Shown one piece after another: positions 9,232 to 17,375 of a stretch of 64,000 nt of DNA (within the stretch, counting starts at the first letter, position 1; every line of letters starts with the position of its first letter). This DNA comes from Accumulibacter appositus. GTDB lineage: Bacteria > Pseudomonadota > Gammaproteobacteria > Burkholderiales > Rhodocyclaceae. The translations under genes and the position numbers were made by a program. The notes under the pieces were generated by a model. It made no database searches. It had not been told where the DNA came from and saw only the letters and a list, made by a program, of their open reading frames with translations. Location: NCBI RefSeq assembly GCF_035440685.1, contig NZ_DAORMW010000014.1; one strand, 5' to 3'.

Positions 9232-9658
9232 CTAGCGGGTTGCAGTCCCATCCACGGAGTTATCCGTACGCCTCGGTAGCATGAGGAAGCGACGTCGTGG
9301 TAACACTGGGTCGCAAGTTTCCAAGCAGCAAGAGAGCAGGCCGTAATGAAAATGAACCCACCAGTAGCCTTGTAAAGAATGTGGAGAAGCCGACCGGGTG
9401 GTCAGAAGGGGAAGGCCGTTGGATGGGCGCTGGAATAACGGAAGTGGCGGCAATCGACTCCCCGGTTGCAGGAATGGCATGTTCTCGAAGATTTACCGCC
9501 CAGTGCTGGGACCTGTCTGTGGGAGCGAGGAGACCACCGTCCGCGGCGTCCAAGGCAATGAAAGCGCAGCGGCTGCAGGCTGGAGGTGGCGGGGTTCATA
9601 GTACTGATCGAGATCACGGGACAACATCACTCCGATCGAGCGAAGGGACCCTACTTCT
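9232..9658 (+). other. Non-coding, possibly group II intron-derived fragment
   Basis: About 420 bases lie between the truncated dioxygenase and the TIR-ROK gene. Frames are broken, but the plus strand has a structured, A-bulged look (GGTAACACTGGGTCGCAAG and similar) that resembles domain I of bacterial group II introns, with a possible 5' GTGCC near 9180. No reverse-transcriptase frame or domain V hairpin was found, so at most a 5' fragment is present. The identification is by impression only. Confidence 0.25.
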
Positions 9659-11200
9659 CTAATATGCGTAGGACTTCTCAAAGGGCAATAATGATGCCCC
9701 AATAATTGGGGCAGGACTGCCGCTGCCATTGCATTTGAATGACGATCTAACCAGCCCCGTTGTAGCGCACTCAGGTATTGCATACGTCTTGAACTTATTA
9801 TTAATGGATTTTTCGAAATCAGGAAAATCGTAGAATCCATCGATTATCCCTCCTCCAAGAATTATAGCCTGCGGATTCAGTAGTGTTGCGATATTTGCTA
9901 GCCCTATGGATAGATAATTTGCTATTTCATTAGCAAGCTTGCGCGCCTCATCGTCGCCTTGGCGAATTAGAGATGCGATATTCCTTGGCTCGATAGTTCT
10001 TGGGTTTAGCTCTCTCAGCGAACTATCTATCTTTCTCTCAATGACATCAAACATTCTGACTCGAGCAAGGCGAACAATTGCTCTTGCAGACGCATATTCC
10101 TCAAAGCAACCTCGTTGTCCACATGTGCACTCTCTCGCATCGGCTCGGAAATCTATTTTCATGTGCCCAATTTCTCCAGCAGAGAAATTTTGCCCTCTTA
10201 CGATTTTGTTGTTTACAACAATCCCAGCACCAATTCCTGTCCCAACAAATATGCAGACAAAGTTTTCGTATATTTCTTGACAGCCATACACTAATTCGGC
10301 AAGCGTGGCGCAATTAACATCATTATCTGCATGTACGGGAACGCCAAACACCCTTTGCAGTTGCGCACAGAAATTGTAACTACGAAGTTGAAGGCCGGGG
10401 GCAAAACTTAGCCAACCATCTGTCCTTCTAACCTGTCCAGGCAAGCCTAATCCGATTGCGTCTATTTCGCTTTTTCCGATACATTCCTTTACGATAACCT
10501 CTTCAATTATTGTGACAATCTTTTCAAACACCCCTTCTGCATTATGTATTTCATCATGCTCTACTCGGACTATGTTATCAGAGTTATACTCCGGGCCGGC
10601 ATTTTTTGATAATTTTACTAGTGAGGCGGCGATTTTAGTGGTTCCTACATCTACGCCTATAGATAAATACGTCCTGTCTTTCCTAAACGTTATCATTTCG
10701 GCGACTGAGTGGGCGCGAAGGCAACCATGGGCTACATCATTGTTTTGCTCGTGACTCTTAGCTAATGCTCGCAAATTTGTTACTACGTCCAAGAATGCTT
10801 CGTCCTCGTCCTGCCATTTAGCTATGGCAACACCATTTTTTGGTAGCGCCTGTAACTTTGAAATAGGCGTCTCTTTCCATTCGCATGGTCTCACAATTAC
10901 TGGGACAACAGTGGCTTCTTTGTTTTCATGCCTTTCCAACGCTCTCAAAAACTCGTTATCATAACAGTAATTTGACGCCAAGAAATGAGTGCTGACCAGT
11001 AAGATTATAATTTCAGCAGAATTGATATGGTCGTCAATTTCATTTTCCCATTTGCTTCCCGCTCTTATCTTTCGATCAAACCACGTCGATATAATTCCCT
11101 GCCTTTCGAGAATTGAAAGACAGAGACCGAGTTTTTTCCTCCATACATCATCTTCGTGTGAATATGAGATAAAAACCTCTAAGGCCCGATTATCATTCAT
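9659..11200 (-). CDS. TIR domain fused to ROK-family sugar kinase
   Basis: One uninterrupted 513-residue frame, ATG 11200 with AGGAG seven bases upstream. Residues 6-150 are a TIR domain: FISYSHEDD at 10-18, a Trp/Asp strand pair, and SNYCYDNEF with Glu83 in the place of the NADase glutamate. Residues about 178-513 are a complete ROK kinase: phosphate loop DVGTTK (184-189), catalytic Asp294 in ADNDVN, GTGIGAG (320-326), and the zinc motif His346 then CTCGQRGC (358-365). ROK proteins phosphorylate glucose, ManNAc or related sugars, or bind them as repressors; bacterial TIR domains usually cleave NAD or make cyclic ADP-ribose signals in phage defence. No helix-turn-helix is present. The gene is visibly AT-rich beside GC-rich neighbours, indicating recent transfer. 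Function of the fusion is unknown. Confidence 0.85.
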   Translation of the reverse strand: MNDNRALEVFISYSHEDDVWRKKLGLCLSILERQGIISTWFDRKIRAGSKWENEIDDHINSAEIIILLVSTHFLASNYCYDNEFLRALERHENKEATVVPVIVRPCEWKETPISKLQALPKNGVAIAKWQDEDEAFLDVVTNLRALAKSHEQNNDVAHGCLRAHSVAEMITFRKDRTYLSIGVDVGTTKIAASLVKLSKNAGPEYNSDNIVRVEHDEIHNAEGVFEKIVTIIEEVIVKECIGKSEIDAIGLGLPGQVRRTDGWLSFAPGLQLRSYNFCAQLQRVFGVPVHADNDVNCATLAELVYGCQEIYENFVCIFVGTGIGAGIVVNNKIVRGQNFSAGEIGHMKIDFRADARECTCGQRGCFEEYASARAIVRLARVRMFDVIERKIDSSLRELNPRTIEPRNIASLIRQGDDEARKLANEIANYLSIGLANIATLLNPQAIILGGGIIDGFYDFPDFEKSINNKFKTYAIPECATTGLVRSSFKCNGSGSPAPIIGASLLPFEKSYAY

Positions 11201-11266
11201 GCGAAAGCTCCTAAGGTGTGTTTATGTCGAACTTTGTTTTAGGGCGACAACTTTGCTGCACAACAT

Positions 11267-11285
11267 CGGAGTTACTCCGTAACTC
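11267..11285. promoter_or_regulatory. Overlapping palindromes upstream of TIR-ROK gene (operator candidate)
   Basis: Two nested inverted repeats share bases: a 13-base palindrome at 11267-11279 (six-base arms, one-base centre) and a 17-base one at 11269-11285 (seven-base arms GAGTTAC/GTAACTC, three-base loop). They end about 66 bases before the TIR-ROK start. Position and symmetry suit a repressor site; no regulator is identified. Confidence 0.35.
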
Positions 11286-11389
11286 GGCGTCACTCGGAAC
11301 GCGGCAAGCCTCACCGCAGCAGGCTCTGTGCCCTTTTTGGTGCTGTCTCTTTACAGCACTAAAAAATCGTGGGAATCAGCACCTCGGAA

Positions 11390-11411
11390 GCTAGGTCGAT
11401 AGCATACACCC
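11390..11411 (+). repeat. Direct repeat, copy 1 (22 bp)
   Basis: Identical over 22 bases to 12465-12486, with weaker similarity on both sides. The copies bracket the methyltransferase gene about 1.07 kb apart. On the minus strand both encode VYAIDLAS followed by an acidic residue and Val, so the repeat may be a duplicated coding fragment or the edge of a mobile cassette. Confidence 0.6.
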
Positions 11412-11770
11412 GGATCGCGTCAATGGCGGCTTTTCGCAAACTGCGCCACCGTCCGGACATGGCCGATTGTACGCGTTTAGCACTCGACCAGAAAGCAGCC
11501 GTCGAGGCCACCCTATCGGCGGGCGCAGCCGGGAGACTTGCCTTGATCGAGAGGAGTGCCACCTGGCGGCGGGAATGCTTCGAATCGCTTCATTCATACC
11601 ACTTCGATGAAGCGATTTCGCTTCCATCCCGCAGCACGCCTGTCGTAAAGAGATACTATTTTTTTCAGAACCGGAAGTCGTGGTTTACCAAAAGGTGCCA
11701 CCAACGCCATAAATCAGGCCCCTGCGAAAGCAAGCGAAGCATGTCCTAGCAGGTGCCGTGCAACGAAGGC

Positions 11771-12412
11771 TTAGGCATCATTCGGCTTCTCGAAGTGAAT
11801 GACATATGCCAGGCTGTGACCAAAGAACGCTCGTTCAGCAAGACCAGTTGAAATTGCGAGTCTCGTGACGGTACTACGCGACTGAAAGTGCGGATCGAAG
11901 ACGAGCTCGACAATCGCAAGAACCCCGCCGGGTTTGAGGGCGCCAGATAGTTCGGCGAGAGCCGCAGCCTGATTTGGAATTTCCCCGAGGACAGTGACCA
12001 GGAGCACGCGATCAAATCGATTGGCGGGGAGCTTTCCTTCACCGAGAGTGGCAGCGACAAACTCGACGTTCGTGTGACCTGCAGCCTCCGTCTTGGTTTT
12101 GGCGCGGGCAAGCATTCCCGGCTGGATGTCCAACGCAACAACACAACCGGACCGGCCAACGCCATGGGCCAAGGGCACTGTCAGGCGCCCCGGGCCACAG
12201 CCTGCGTCCAGGACAGTCATGCCAGGCGAGAGAGCGAGAGTCTCGACAATGAACGCCGCCCGATTCGTCTTGGTGAATGGATTGTCCAGTTCTACGAGCC
12301 AACGCAGCCAAACCGGACAGGGGAGACTCTGGCGACGGGAAGCAAGGCGCCATACGGTCCCCACGACAGCTATCGCGATGACAAGCAGAAGAGCGATGAT
12401 CGATGCAGTCAT
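11771..12412 (-). CDS. Class I SAM-dependent methyltransferase, membrane-anchored
   Basis: The product from ATG 12412 has 213 residues. It opens with a hydrophobic helix (ASIIALLLVIAIAVVGTVW) that would anchor it to the membrane. The SAM-binding motif I is VLDAGCGPGRLTVPLA, followed by the acidic motif II loop (VVALDIQPGMLARA) and PGGVLAIVELVFDP. It is a UbiE/Methyltransf_11-type fold; the acceptor is unknown. An upstream ATG at 12484 inside the 22-base repeat would add 24 residues. The gene lies between two copies of that repeat and has no operon partner, which fits an isolated accessory cassette. Confidence 0.8.
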   Translation of the reverse strand: MTASIIALLLVIAIAVVGTVWRLASRRQSLPCPVWLRWLVELDNPFTKTNRAAFIVETLALSPGMTVLDAGCGPGRLTVPLAHGVGRSGCVVALDIQPGMLARAKTKTEAAGHTNVEFVAATLGEGKLPANRFDRVLLVTVLGEIPNQAAALAELSGALKPGGVLAIVELVFDPHFQSRSTVTRLAISTGLAERAFFGHSLAYVIHFEKPNDA

Positions 12413-12464
12413 GGGCGTCGGAGCTTGATGGCGGTTTACTTTGTCGTACGGCGGCACGTCGCTG

Positions 12465-12486
12465 GCTAGGTCGATAGCATACACCC
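12465..12486 (+). repeat. Direct repeat, copy 2 (22 bp)
   Basis: Second copy of the repeat at 11390-11411, overlapping the far-upstream alternative start of the methyltransferase gene. See copy 1 for the flanking similarity and minus-strand reading. Confidence 0.6.
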
Positions 12487-12877
12487 AGGCCGCTTCAAGG
12501 ACTGCTGGCGGCCGACTTCCTCACCATCTCTTCATAGCCGGCTTCCTCCGCTGGTGAAATCATCGCATCAGCATACGGTGCTCGGCATTTCACGAGCGCC
12601 ACACCATGTCGCTACAATTTCAAACGCCGTTTGCCGCCCTTGGTCGACCCACGTTTCGGATGGCCACTGCATCGTCCGCACAACGCCCTGTCGAGCAACT
12701 CCGCTGTCAAGCCTCGCTCTTTGCCAGGCAGCCGAGGCCATCCCGGGCCCCTTCGGCAGCCTCTGCAAACAGTCGCGCCAAAACCACGGCGCCTACACGG
12801 CTGCTATGATGTGCAGGTTTTCTGCGCACAGTTGCGCCGCCCCCCCCTTTGTGACGGCCGCGCCGAACCGCTGCAGA

Positions 12878-12973
12878 ATTGACGCCGACGCCAGCGGCTA
12901 TGGCGCCTTGCCGTACGGCTCGGCGGAGAAGCTCAAGGCACAACTCACGGCCGAGGTACGGGAACTTGAGCCC
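12878..12973 (+). pseudogene. Remnant of an IS1182-type transposase
   Basis: About 32 residues (IDADASGYGALPYGSAEKLK, then AQLTAEVREL) match, from memory, a conserved stretch of IS1182-family DDE transposases. Sequence on either side does not continue the similarity and no terminal inverted repeats were seen. The rest of the gap 12413-13044, between the methyltransferase and permease genes, holds no gene I can support. The fragment marks past insertion activity in this accessory region. Confidence 0.4.
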
Positions 12974-13044
12974 GCCTTTTTTTCGGGCGATCGCGAAGCT
13001 TGCGCGGCCGCGGACCTCATCCGAACGCCAGTCAGGATCTGAAG

Positions 13045-14049
13045 ATGGAAGTATTCAAGTGGTTGAACGACCAGCTATTACGCATGGACTGGCTGGCCTG
13101 GCTGGTCGGCCGGCTCGTTGAAGACGTGTTCGGCCTGGACATGGCTGGCCGCAGCGGGGCCAGCGTGCATTTTTTCATCTATGACGTGATCAAGATCTTC
13201 ATCCTGCTCGCGGTGCTGATCTTCTCCATTTCCTGGGTGCAGAGCCATTTTCCGCCCGAGCGCACGCGGCGCATCCTTGGCGGCATGCAGGGCTTCAGCG
13301 GCAAGCTTGCCGGCGCACTGCTGGGCACGATCACACCCTTCTGCTCGTGTTCGTCGATTCCCCTCTTCATCGGTTTCACCAGCTCGGGATTGCCGCTGGG
13401 AGTGACCTTCGCCTTCCTGATCTCGTCGCCGCTGGTGGACCTGGCTTCGGTGATCCTGCTGGCCAGTATCTTCAACTGGACGATTGCCATCGCCTACGTG
13501 CTGGTCGGGCTGGTGCTGGCGGTCCTGGGCGGCATGCTGATCGGCAAGGCAAAGATGGAGCGTTACGTTGAATCCTTCGTGATGCACAGTCCGGTGCTCG
13601 ACGTGCCGCAAGACCAACTGGGCATGCGTGATCGCTTCCAATTTTCGTGCGCGCAAGTCAGCGACATCTTCAGACGCGTCTGGCTCTACGTGCTGATTGG
13701 GGTGGGCATCGGCGCAGCCATCCACAACTGGATTCCGGTTGAGTGGACCGAATCCTTGCTTGGTCAGAACCACTGGTGGTCGGTGCCCCTCGCCACCCTG
13801 ATTGGTGTGCCCATGTACGCCGACATCTTTGGCACTCTGCCCATCGCCGAAGCCCTGGTGGCCAAGGGTGTTGGTCTCGGTACGGCGCTGGCGTTCATGA
13901 TGGCCGTGACCGCCTTGTCGCTGCCTTCCTTGATCATGCTCAAGAAAGTCGTGAAAGCCCCGCTGCTGGCCCTGTTCTTCGGCATCATAACGTTTGGCAT
14001 CGTACTCATCGGCTATCTGTTCAACGCCTATGCCTACCTCTTTGTTTAA
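13045..14049 (+). CDS. Permease, ArsP/DUF318 family
   Basis: A 334-residue protein with about eight hydrophobic segments. The family signature TPFCSCSSIPLFIGF lies near residue 95, and a related GVPMYADIFGTLPIAEAL occurs in the second half, reflecting the two-repeat architecture of the permease_1 (PF03773) family. Characterised ArsP members export trivalent organoarsenicals; many others are untested. ATG 13045 follows AGGA at seven bases. The next gene, 15 bases on, is a thioredoxin-like CxxC protein, a frequent partner of these permeases, so a redox or metalloid substrate is plausible. No arsR or other ars gene is near. Confidence 0.8.
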   Translation: MEVFKWLNDQLLRMDWLAWLVGRLVEDVFGLDMAGRSGASVHFFIYDVIKIFILLAVLIFSISWVQSHFPPERTRRILGGMQGFSGKLAGALLGTITPFCSCSSIPLFIGFTSSGLPLGVTFAFLISSPLVDLASVILLASIFNWTIAIAYVLVGLVLAVLGGMLIGKAKMERYVESFVMHSPVLDVPQDQLGMRDRFQFSCAQVSDIFRRVWLYVLIGVGIGAAIHNWIPVEWTESLLGQNHWWSVPLATLIGVPMYADIFGTLPIAEALVAKGVGLGTALAFMMAVTALSLPSLIMLKKVVKAPLLALFFGIITFGIVLIGYLFNAYAYLFV

Positions 14050-14064
14050 GCCACGGAGCGCAAA

Positions 14065-14298
14065 ATGATCATCAAGATTCTCGGCTCAGGGTGCAGGAAA
14101 TGCAGCACCCTCACGGAAAACACCGAAAAGGCACTCGCCAGCCTGGGCCTGACGGCGGAGGTGGTAAAAGTAACCGACTTCGCGCAGATTGCGGCCCATG
14201 GGGTGATGTCGACACCGGCCCTGGCGATTGACGACAAGGTGGTCTCGGTCGGCAAGGTGCTGACGGCAGCGGAAGTGGAGAGAGTGCTGAAGTCGTGA
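14065..14298 (+). CDS. Small thioredoxin-fold redox-active disulfide protein
   Basis: The 77-residue product has the active-site sequence GCRKC (C10, C13) in a short thioredoxin fold with the cis-Pro region MSTPALAID, typical of the MTH895/TM0996 group. ATG 14065 has GGAG upstream and lies 15 bases after the permease stop, so the two are an operon. A role in delivering or reducing the permease substrate is inferred from context. The stop codon runs into an eight-base tandem repeat and a strong terminator follows. Confidence 0.85.
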   Translation: MIIKILGSGCRKCSTLTENTEKALASLGLTAEVVKVTDFAQIAAHGVMSTPALAIDDKVVSVGKVLTAAEVERVLKS

Positions 14299-14328
14299 TT
14301 GCGCGATTGCGTGATTGCGCGATTCGCC
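14297..14328 (+). repeat. 8-bp tandem repeat (four units)
   Basis: Four successive copies of GATTGCGC, the second with T in the last position and the fourth diverged (GATTCGCC). The array starts within the stop codon of the thioredoxin-like gene. Too short for typing; could expand or contract by slippage. Confidence 0.7.
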
Positions 14329-14441
14329 GGGCACCGCAAGAGCCTCCTGGCGTGCGCGATTACTCGTGCGCTGTTGCGGGCCAGCGCCCTGCAGGCCGTC
14401 GGCGGGCTGTACCCCGCTAAGTGCGCCCTGCCCGGCGCCCA

Positions 14442-14471
14442 CGAAAAAGCGGGCCGAGGCCCGCTTTTTCG
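14442..14471. terminator. Bidirectional rho-independent terminator
   Basis: A perfect inverted repeat with a stem of about 13 bases, built from CGAAAAAGCGGG and CCCGCTTTTTCG, around a minimal loop. The A-run and T-run lie inside the stem so it serves both strands. It sits between the convergent thioredoxin-like and MXKDX-type genes. Confidence 0.8.
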
Positions 14472-14488
14472 TTCAGGAAGCCGGACGC

Positions 14489-14680
14489 TTACTTCTTCTC
14501 TTCCTTCATGTCTTTCTTGTCTTCCATTTTCTTGTCGTCCGCCTTCATGTCTTTCGTGTCCGGCTTCTTCTCTTCCATCTTCTTCTCGTCCTTGGGGGCG
14601 CCGCCATGCGACATGGCGAAGGAGCCAGCCGAAACAGTGGCGAAGGTCGCTGCAATCAGAAGGGACAGTAGCTTGCTCAT
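14489..14680 (-). CDS. Secreted lysine-rich MXKDX-repeat-type peptide
   Basis: A 63-residue precursor: signal peptide MSKLLSLLIAATFATVSAGSF at the start, then a hydrophilic tail of Lys/Asp/Glu/Met units (DEKKMEEKK, DTKDMKADDKKMEDKKDMK). The composition matches the pentapeptide MXKDX proteins common in betaproteobacteria, whose role is unknown. ATG 14680 is preceded by GAGGAG. It is divergent from the TPR gene and shares a terminator with the genes on its other side. The tail is probably disordered in the periplasm. Confidence 0.75.
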   Translation of the reverse strand: MSKLLSLLIAATFATVSAGSFAMSHGGAPKDEKKMEEKKPDTKDMKADDKKMEDKKDMKEEKK

Positions 14681-14748
14681 ATGAAACTCCTCGGGATTTG
14701 TTGGAGAATGTGACGGCCGATTCGGCGCGCACAAAAATACTAACGCAA

Positions 14749-15990
14749 ATGGCCCTGCTCAAGTTGACCTGTCTTACCCGCTTTCGCTTTCTGCCCTCCT
14801 TGCTGACGACCGCGATCACGCTGCTGGCGCTGCTGCCGCTGTCCGTCGATGCCGCGCCGCGCAAACCGAGCGACGATTCGGAAGTGCTGGAACGGCTGCC
14901 CACCCGTGCCGGCGACGCCAGCGCCCGCGAACTGGCCGCCTTGCGCGCGGCAATGGCTGCCGCGGCAACTGATCCACTGCCCGCAGCGCGGCTCGCGCAG
15001 CGCTATTTCGAGCTGGCCATGGCGCGCGGCGATCCGCGCTACGTGGGCTATGCGGAAGCCGTGATTGCTCGTTTTCCCGAGCCACTGCCGCCGCAGCTGC
15101 TTTCCATCCGCGGCATGCTGCGCCAGTATCGGCACGGCTTTCAAGCGGCGCTTGACGATTTTGCGGCGGCCCTGGCGCTGGATCCGCAACTCGCACAGGC
15201 GCACGCCTGGCGCGCCGCAATATTCCTGGTGCAGGCCGATTACGCCGCCGCACAGCAGGAGTGCACGGCCCTGCAGGCGCTGGGGAAGAACATTCTCTAC
15301 GGCAGTTGTATCGGTCTTGTCGAGGCCTACGGCGGTCAGCTCGCCGCCGGCTACCGAGCCTTGCAACAGGCGCTGGCGAGTAGCCACGATCCCGACAATC
15401 GCCTCTGGCTGCTCACTCGCCTGGGCGAAGTGGCGGCCTGGCGTGGCCAGTCGAAACTCGCTGAAGAGTACTACCGGGAGGCCTTGAACATCGGTCGCGA
15501 CGACGGCTATCTGCTTGCCGCCTGGAGCGATTTTCTCCTCGACAACGGCCGTCCAGCCGAAGTGCTTCGCGAACTGGCGGATTGGGAAGCGTCCGACACG
15601 CTGCTGCTGCGCCTCGCCGAGGCGGCCGCCCTGGAGAACTCGCCCGACGCTGCACGCCTGACGCAGACCCTCGACGATCGCTTTGCAGCGGCCCGCCAAC
15701 GTGGCGACACCACCCATCGCGCCGAGGAGGCGCGCTACGCCCTGCATCTGCGCAGAGACCCGGCAAGCGCCGTGCGCCTGGCTGCAGAAAACTACGCCGT
15801 CCAGCGCGAGCCGCGCGACGCACGCATCCTGCTCGAAGCGGCGATTGCCGCCGCCGACCCGGCGGCGGCGCAGCCGGCGCGCGATTGGTTACGCGACAGC
15901 GGCTTCGAGGATCAACGGCTGCGCGATCTGGGCCAAAGGTCCACGCTCGGCCGGGGACAAGCACCGGCCAAGGCAGGAGCTCCGCGATGA
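14749..15990 (+). CDS. Periplasmic tetratricopeptide-repeat protein
   Basis: A 413-residue protein with an N-terminal signal (SLLTTAITLLALLPLSVDA-A) and several degenerate helical repeats, for example GFQAALDDFAAALALDPQLAQAHAWRA split over two TPR helices and LAEEYYREALNIGRDDGYLLAA. TPR domains mediate protein contacts. Its stop overlaps the start of the HupE-like gene (ATGA), so the two are translationally coupled; a TPR-HupE pair suggests the TPR protein assists metal uptake or assembly of a membrane complex. I used ATG 14749; the open frame continues upstream without a ribosome site through the MXKDX region and terminator, so that extension is rejected. Confidence 0.75.
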   Translation: MALLKLTCLTRFRFLPSLLTTAITLLALLPLSVDAAPRKPSDDSEVLERLPTRAGDASARELAALRAAMAAAATDPLPAARLAQRYFELAMARGDPRYVGYAEAVIARFPEPLPPQLLSIRGMLRQYRHGFQAALDDFAAALALDPQLAQAHAWRAAIFLVQADYAAAQQECTALQALGKNILYGSCIGLVEAYGGQLAAGYRALQQALASSHDPDNRLWLLTRLGEVAAWRGQSKLAEEYYREALNIGRDDGYLLAAWSDFLLDNGRPAEVLRELADWEASDTLLLRLAEAAALENSPDAARLTQTLDDRFAAARQRGDTTHRAEEARYALHLRRDPASAVRLAAENYAVQREPRDARILLEAAIAAADPAAAQPARDWLRDSGFEDQRLRDLGQRSTLGRGQAPAKAGAPR

Positions 15991-17135
15991 GTCTCCGCCA
16001 CGGCCCGTTTCGCCTGCCGGCCTTGCTGCTTTTCCTTGTGCTGCTCGTCCTGTCGCCGCTGGCATCGGCGCACAAAGCCAGCGACAGTTACCTGATCCTC
16101 GATGTCAATGGCCGCGAAGTCACTGGGCAGTGGGACATCGCCCTGCGCGACGTCGATTTCGCACTCGGACTCGACCTCGACGGCAACGGCGAGGTCACCT
16201 GGGGCGAGCTGCGCGCGCGCCTGCCTGACATCGACACCTGGGCACTCGGCCGCCTCGGCCTGCAGCGCGGCGGCGCCTGCCGGATAGAGGTCGCCGACCA
16301 CCTCGTGGACACGCACACCGACGGCGCCTACGCAGTATTGCAACTGACCGGTGAGTGCCCCAGCACCGACCCTGAACTGAGCGTCAGCTACCGGCTGCTG
16401 TTCGAACTCGACGCCCTGCACCGCGGCCTGCTGCGCCTGACCCTCGACGGCACGTCGCATTCCGCAGTGCTCGCCCCGGAGCGCGCCGAACAGAAGTTCG
16501 TCGCCGGCCAGAGCTCGCGCCTGGCACAGTTCGGCCAGTATCTCGTCGAAGGCATCTGGCACATCTGGATCGGCTTCGATCACATCCTTTTTCTGCTCGC
16601 CCTGTTGCTGCCTGCGGTGCTGGTGCACGACAACGGAGGCTGGCGCGGAGTGGCGCGTTTCCGCGATGCGCTGCACGAAGTACTGTGGGTGGTCACGGCG
16701 TTCACCGTCGCCCATTCGATCACCCTCTCACTGGCCGCACTGGGTTTGATCCAGCTACCCTCGCGGCTGGTTGAATCGGCAATCGCCGCCTCGGTGGTGC
16801 TGGCGGCGGCCAACAATCTCAAACCCATGGTCGAGGGCCGGCGCTGGCTGGTGGCCTTCGTTTTCGGCCTGATCCACGGCTTCGGCTTTGCCAGCGTGCT
16901 CGCCGAGCTGGGCCTGCCACAACAGGCGCTGGTGCTCTCCCTGCTCGGCTTCAACCTCGGCGTCGAAGTGGGCCAGCTGGCGATCGTCGCGCTCTTCCTG
17001 CCGCTCGCCTACGCGCTGCGCAACACCGGCTTCTATCGCCGCGGCGTTTTCATCGGCGGCTCCCTGGCCACGCTGACGATTGCCCTGATCTGGCTGCTCG
17101 AGCGCGCTTTCGATCTGAAGTTGATTGGGAGGTGA
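15987..17135 (+). CDS. HupE/UreJ-family membrane protein
   Basis: The product has 382 residues. A signal peptide (LLLFLVLLVLSPLASA) precedes a periplasmic domain of about 150 residues that includes an EF-hand-like loop (DLDGNGEVTWGEL). The C-terminal half has six or so membrane helices and the HupE/UreJ_2 pattern HIWIGFDHILFLLALL, ending in FGLIHGFGFA, with His/Asp pairs suited to metal binding. Family members move nickel or cobalt, but the long-periplasmic-domain type is uncharacterised. ATG 15987 has AGGAG seven bases upstream and overlaps the TPR stop codon. Confidence 0.85.
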   Translation: MSLRHGPFRLPALLLFLVLLVLSPLASAHKASDSYLILDVNGREVTGQWDIALRDVDFALGLDLDGNGEVTWGELRARLPDIDTWALGRLGLQRGGACRIEVADHLVDTHTDGAYAVLQLTGECPSTDPELSVSYRLLFELDALHRGLLRLTLDGTSHSAVLAPERAEQKFVAGQSSRLAQFGQYLVEGIWHIWIGFDHILFLLALLLPAVLVHDNGGWRGVARFRDALHEVLWVVTAFTVAHSITLSLAALGLIQLPSRLVESAIAASVVLAAANNLKPMVEGRRWLVAFVFGLIHGFGFASVLAELGLPQQALVLSLLGFNLGVEVGQLAIVALFLPLAYALRNTGFYRRGVFIGGSLATLTIALIWLLERAFDLKLIGR

Positions 17136-17375
17136 TCGCAGCCTGCCAGTCGTTTTTGATCTGTGGAAATCTGCGTTATCTGCGGATATCGAGAGATTTT
17201 TCCGGATCGACGGCAATGCCCGGCGGTTGTTGGCACCGGGCGGCGTGCAGGATGTTTGTTGGCAATTGATGTGTCCGCAGATTACGCAGATTCATGAGCC
17301 TGATGGCTGCCCCAAGGCATCGAGCCGGACGACTACGTTATACTGTTGATAATTACAGTAGGCAAGGAGCCGCCG

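Larger units (their letters stand above)
11201..11770. other. Intergenic stretch, no intact gene; contains promoter region of TIR-ROK gene
   Basis: 570 bases between the TIR-ROK and methyltransferase genes, both on the minus strand. It includes overlapping palindromes just upstream of TIR-ROK and one copy of a 22-base direct repeat at 11390. On the minus strand a short reading ends VYAIDLASEV, echoed at the other repeat copy, so this may be remnant coding sequence. Nothing else is recognised. Confidence 0.45.

Noticed and set aside
14299..14748. Upstream extension of the TPR protein
   Set aside because: It crosses a tandem repeat, a terminator and the opposite-strand MXKDX gene; the ATG at 14749 precedes the signal peptide.
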